Shown: positions 6,154 through 7,292 of the stretch, piece after piece
How the letters are laid out: every line of letters starts with the position of its first letter
How positions within the stretch are numbered: the stretch's first letter is position 1
Made by a program: the position numbers and the translations under genes
Assembly: GCA_947178115.1 (NCBI GenBank)
Contig: CAMWXF010000081.1
Span: 1-7,292 of the forward strand
Direction of reading: 5' to 3'
Length of the DNA stretch: 7,292 bases
Origin: an uncultured Lachnospiraceae bacterium
GTDB taxonomy: Bacteria; Bacillota; Clostridia; Lachnospirales; Lachnospiraceae
The notes under the pieces: generated by a model
What the model was told of the DNA's origin: nothing
The model's input: the letters and a program-made list of their open reading frames with translations, nothing else
Database searches by the model: none

Positions 6154-7292
6154 ATGATCGTACAAAAATATAAAGACATGCTTCAGGGCAAATCGGTAAT
6201 TAGGCAGTTATCGGAGTTCGCCACTGCGAGGGGCGCAGAGATCGGGTATGAGAATGTGTTTGATTACAGTCTGGGGAACCCTTCCGTGCCCGCGCCGCAG
6301 AAGTTCACAGACACAATGATCGATCTGTTGCAAAACAGAAATCCCATGGAACTCCATGGCTACAGCCAGAGCCTTGGCATACCGGCCGTGCGGGATAAGG
6401 TGGCGGAATCCTTGAATAAGCGGTTTGGCATGAATTATACGGGCAACCACATTTTTATGACCACCGGAGCGGCGGGCGCTATTGCCCATGCTGTACGGTG
6501 TGTGAGTGAACCCGGTGACGAGATCATCACTTTTGCACCGTATTTTCCGGAATATGGTCCCTATATCAACCTGACAGGTGCAACGCTTAAGGTGATTCCT
6601 GCAGACACGGACAGCTTCCAGATCAATTTCGAAGCATTTGAGGAAATGCTGACGGAGAAGGTTGCGGCGGTTCTGATCAATACGCCCAATAATCCTTCCG
6701 GCGTGGCATACTCTTCAGAGACACTGCGTAAACTGGCAGCAATTATGACAGAGAAAGAGAAAAAGTATGGGCATGATATCTTCCTAATTTCCGATGAGCC
6801 TTACAGAGAGATCGTTTTTGCGGGGGTGGAAGCGCCTTATCCATCGAAATTCTATGCAAATACACTGTCATGTTATTCCTTTTCGAAATCCTTGTCTTTG
6901 CCGGGAGAACGAATCGGGTACGTGGCGGTGAATCCGGAATGTACGGATGCAGAGCTGATCAGTACGATATGTAGCCAGATATCCAGAGGTACGGGACATA
7001 ACTGCCCGCCGTCCATCATACAGTTGGCGGTGGCGGAAGTGCTTGATCTGACATCCGATCTGTCGGTCTATGAGACGAATATGAATATTCTGTATCGGGA
7101 ACTTACCGGTCTGGGATTTGAATGCGTAAAGCCCGGCGGAACCTTCTACATGTTCCCTAAGGCTTTGGAGGAAGACGCAGTCGCTTTTTGTGAGAAGGCC
7201 AAGAAGTATGATCTGGTTATCGTGCCCGGGAATACGTTCGGTGCGGACGGATATGTTCGTCTTGCGTACTGTATTGATACGGAGAAGGTGGA
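6154..7292 (+). CDS. Class I/II PLP-dependent aminotransferase, 3' partial
   Basis: The frame is open from the ATG at 6154 to the window edge (379 codons), so the C-terminus is missing, probably by only a few tens of residues. It is a fold-type I aminotransferase of the aspartate-aminotransferase superfamily, cytoplasmic. Visible residues are SLGNPSVP (39-46), TTGAAGAI (103-110), FAPYFPEY (127-134) with the aromatic Tyr130, NTPNNPSG (176-183, Asn180 contacting PLP), SDEPYRE (213-219, Asp214 to the pyridine nitrogen and Tyr217), SFSKSLSLPGERIGY (242-256, Lys245 forming the Schiff base and Arg253 to the phosphate) and YVRLAY (367-372, Arg369 binding the substrate carboxylate). The amino-acid specificity is not deducible. 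Relatives are annotated as aspartate, aromatic or general aminotransferases. A moderate AAAGG-CAGG (6136-6144) precedes the start. It lies 78 nt after aga on the same strand and may share its transcript. Confidence 0.93.
   Translation, partial: MIVQKYKDMLQGKSVIRQLSEFATARGAEIGYENVFDYSLGNPSVPAPQKFTDTMIDLLQNRNPMELHGYSQSLGIPAVRDKVAESLNKRFGMNYTGNHIFMTTGAAGAIAHAVRCVSEPGDEIITFAPYFPEYGPYINLTGATLKVIPADTDSFQINFEAFEEMLTEKVAAVLINTPNNPSGVAYSSETLRKLAAIMTEKEKKYGHDIFLISDEPYREIVFAGVEAPYPSKFYANTLSCYSFSKSLSLPGERIGYVAVNPECTDAELISTICSQISRGTGHNCPPSIIQLAVAEVLDLTSDLSVYETNMNILYRELTGLGFECVKPGGTFYMFPKALEEDAVAFCEKAKKYDLVIVPGNTFGADGYVRLAYCIDTEKV

Overview
The window looks like a chromosomal segment from a Gram-positive, gut-type Clostridia, most likely Lachnospiraceae. 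This rests on purine-rich GGAGG-type ribosome binding sites, moderate GC content, an ammonium transporter fused to a PII protein, a short (472 aa) pyruvate kinase and a cytoplasmic GH36 alpha-galactosidase. The family-level assignment is an inference, because no rRNA or other marker gene is present.

Layout. Positions 1-803 (+) hold the 3' end of an ammonium transporter with a C-terminal PII (GlnB/GlnK-like) domain, closed by a strong hairpin terminator at 880-920. A promoter at about 976-1005, overlapped by a near-perfect palindrome, leads into pyk (1118-2536, +). On the opposite strand an auxin-efflux-carrier (AEC) family permease (3538-2531, -) runs towards pyk, and the two genes overlap tail to tail by 6 bp. 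Between the permease and the next gene lies a 0.3 kb divergent intergenic region with an extended -10 promoter for each side. It also holds a compact structured repeat element (3721-3862) made of three hairpins and two 45-nt repeat units. That element forms essentially the whole 5' leader of the alpha-galactosidase gene (3865-6075, +) and supplies its Shine-Dalgarno sequence. A class I/II aminotransferase (6154 to the window end, +, incomplete) follows after 78 nt with no terminator in between, so it may be co-transcribed.

Function. The genes are mostly independent housekeeping and nutrition functions: nitrogen sensing and uptake, the last step of glycolysis, organic anion export or import, alpha-galactoside breakdown (raffinose or melibiose type sugars, taken up by a transporter not present here) and amino-acid transamination. 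No mobile-element genes, CRISPR array, tRNA or rRNA were seen.

The most unusual part is the 3721-3862 leader element. Its two copies keep the same loop and flank while their stem bases change in a compensating way. One hairpin arm is complementary to the alpha-galactosidase ribosome binding site, which raises the possibility of an RNA-level switch. A dispersed MITE-like or REP-like repeat is the main alternative.
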